7,254 bases of DNA from assembly GCA_026785985.1 (NCBI GenBank), contig JAJAYX010000041.1, positions 1-7,254 on the forward strand. Direction: 5' to 3'. The position numbers and the translations under genes are program-made. Shown here piece after piece: positions 6,879 to 7,254 of this stretch (within the stretch, counting starts at the first letter, position 1; every line of letters starts with the position of its first letter). The notes beneath the pieces were generated by a model, which was given only the letters and a program-made list of their open reading frames with translations, did no database searches and was not told where the DNA came from. This DNA is from Rudanella sp. (GTDB lineage: Bacteria; Bacteroidota; Bacteroidia; Cytophagales; Spirosomataceae).

Positions 6879-6981
6879 CTGACGTGACCATGCACCAGCC
6901 AAGCCCGATTTAACGGCTGAATCGATAAAAACGGCTGTACATCGCCGGACAACTGCCCGTCCGGTTTCGGACAAGGGCAAG
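6879..6981. other. Spacer with competing hairpins between the PD40 gene and the terminator
   Basis: No gene is seen. TGCCC-GTCCG (6954-6963) pairs with CGGAC (6968-6972) and GGGCA (6975-6979) around loop GTTT, with AA bulged. An alternative stem pairs CCGGAC (6945-6950) with GTCCGG (6959-6964), and both cannot form at once. An 8-base direct repeat AACGGCTG occurs at 6912-6919 and 6930-6937. This could be 3' untranslated RNA stabilising the PD40 message or simply GC-rich spacer. Confidence 0.4.
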
Positions 6982-7023
6982 CATGAAAAAGCCCCCTGCA
7001 ACGTTGCAGGGGGCTTTTTCATG
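6982..7023. terminator. Bidirectional intrinsic terminator (perfect 42-bp palindrome)
   Basis: The 42 bases are a perfect palindrome centred between 7002 and 7003. The core is GCCCCCTGCA, ACGT, TGCAGGGGGC, flanked by five A on the left and five T on the right, so each strand gives a GC-rich hairpin followed by a U-tract. It would end the PD40 transcript from the left and the minus-strand gene entering from the right, fitting the convergent layout. Confidence 0.92.
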
Positions 7024-7059
7024 AGATGGTATAAAAATTGTGCGGTTATGTATAGATCA

Positions 7060-7128
7060 TTATTCTTCAAAAACTTCGGACAGATTCAACTGAATGTTTG
7101 TAGCAGGATCAGTGATGATTCTCTGAGA
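7060..7128 (-). pseudogene. Decayed C-terminal remnant of a gene related to the neighbouring partial gene (possibly Uma2-like)
   Basis: The minus strand reads SQRIITDPATNIQLNLSEVF followed by EE and stop TAA at 7060-7062. The frame is open back only to a TAG at 7162-7164 and has no ATG, so it is not an intact gene. Its 16 residues ITDPATNIQLNLSEVF align without gaps to VIDSVTGIRLPLAGVF at the end of the next minus-strand gene, with seven identities (D, T, I, L, L, V, F). This suggests a leftover of a tandem duplicate whose body was deleted. The pattern resembles the C-terminus of Uma2 (DUF820) putative endonucleases, but that assignment is weak. Chance coding in spacer DNA is the alternative. 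Confidence 0.4.
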
Positions 7129-7144
7129 AAAATTAAGCTGGGTT

Positions 7145-7254
7145 TTATACAAACACCCCGGCTAACGGCAATCGAATTCCCGTTACGGAGTCGATAACCA
7201 AATCATCGTTATGGAAAAACTGATAATGGCCGGGCCGGTCGAAAACCATAATCG
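7145..7254 (-). CDS. C-terminal end of an unidentified gene entering from the right (possibly Uma2 family)
   Basis: The minus strand is open from the right edge to TAA at 7145-7147, showing 35 residues that include VFDRPGHYQFF and end in VIDSVTGIRLPLAGVFV. The other two minus frames close within the first 75 bases from the edge. The residue composition is protein-like, and the ending (acidic stretch, hydrophobic-x-L-x-L, then VF) resembles the tail of Uma2/DUF820 proteins, a PD-(D/E)XK-like family common in many copies in Cytophagales. No catalytic region is visible, so the family is a guess. ATG at 7251-7249 would give a 34-residue peptide, but a longer gene beyond the edge is more likely. 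It is convergent with the PD40 gene and shares the bidirectional terminator. Confidence 0.55.
   Translation of the reverse strand, partial: IMVFDRPGHYQFFHNDDLVIDSVTGIRLPLAGVFV

Noticed and set aside
6804..7070. Minus-strand ORF of 88 codons
   Set aside because: It runs through the perfect palindromic terminator and into the PD40 gene, with no protein-like features.
1..7254. tRNA or rRNA genes, CRISPR arrays, insertion-sequence ends
   Set aside because: No cloverleaf-like, rRNA-like, regularly spaced repeat or transposase-like sequence was seen on either strand.

Overview
The window looks like chromosomal DNA of a Bacteroidota bacterium, most likely a Cytophagales member of the Spirosoma/Larkinella/Fibrella type. 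Grounds: a SusC/RagA-type TonB-dependent receptor, a PD40-repeat lipoprotein, a DUF1080 protein, no Shine-Dalgarno-like sequence before the genes, exact TAnnTTTG promoter-like octamers, and moderately GC-rich coding sequence. The genus is an inference from style, not from a marker gene.

Layout. (1) Positions 1-2360, minus strand: a SusC-like outer-membrane receptor, complete at its N-terminus and cut by the left edge. It runs off the window, so it is easy to miss if only closed ORFs are considered; I read it by translating the complement. (2) Positions 2361-2487: a short divergent control region with an 8-bp inverted repeat lying 3 nt upstream of the susC-like start and enclosing a promoter-like octamer. 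(3) Positions 2488-5663, plus strand: a compact three-gene operon. It encodes a GMC flavoprotein dehydrogenase with a four-cysteine cluster, a Tat-signal-bearing gluconate 2-dehydrogenase subunit 3-type small subunit (ATGA overlap with the previous gene), and a secreted DUF1080 (3-keto-disaccharide hydrolase family) protein. A strong intrinsic terminator closes it. (4) Positions 5817-6878, plus strand: a separately transcribed PD40 beta-propeller lipoprotein. (5) Positions 6879-7254: a hairpin-rich spacer, a perfect 42-bp palindrome acting as a bidirectional terminator, a decayed C-terminal gene fragment, and the C-terminal end of a minus-strand gene that enters from the right. The last two share a 16-residue ungapped similarity and look like copies of one family, possibly Uma2.

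How the genes may work together. The GMC and small subunits resemble the alpha and gamma subunits of periplasmic FAD-dependent sugar dehydrogenases, including glucoside 3-dehydrogenase. A glucoside 3-dehydrogenase oxidises C3 of a glycoside, and DUF1080 proteins are linked to cleavage of 3-keto-glycosides. The operon therefore reads as a minimal oxidative glycoside-cleavage module. It lies divergent to an outer-membrane receptor that could import the substrate or product. The substrate is unknown, and no cytochrome subunit is encoded here to take the electrons.
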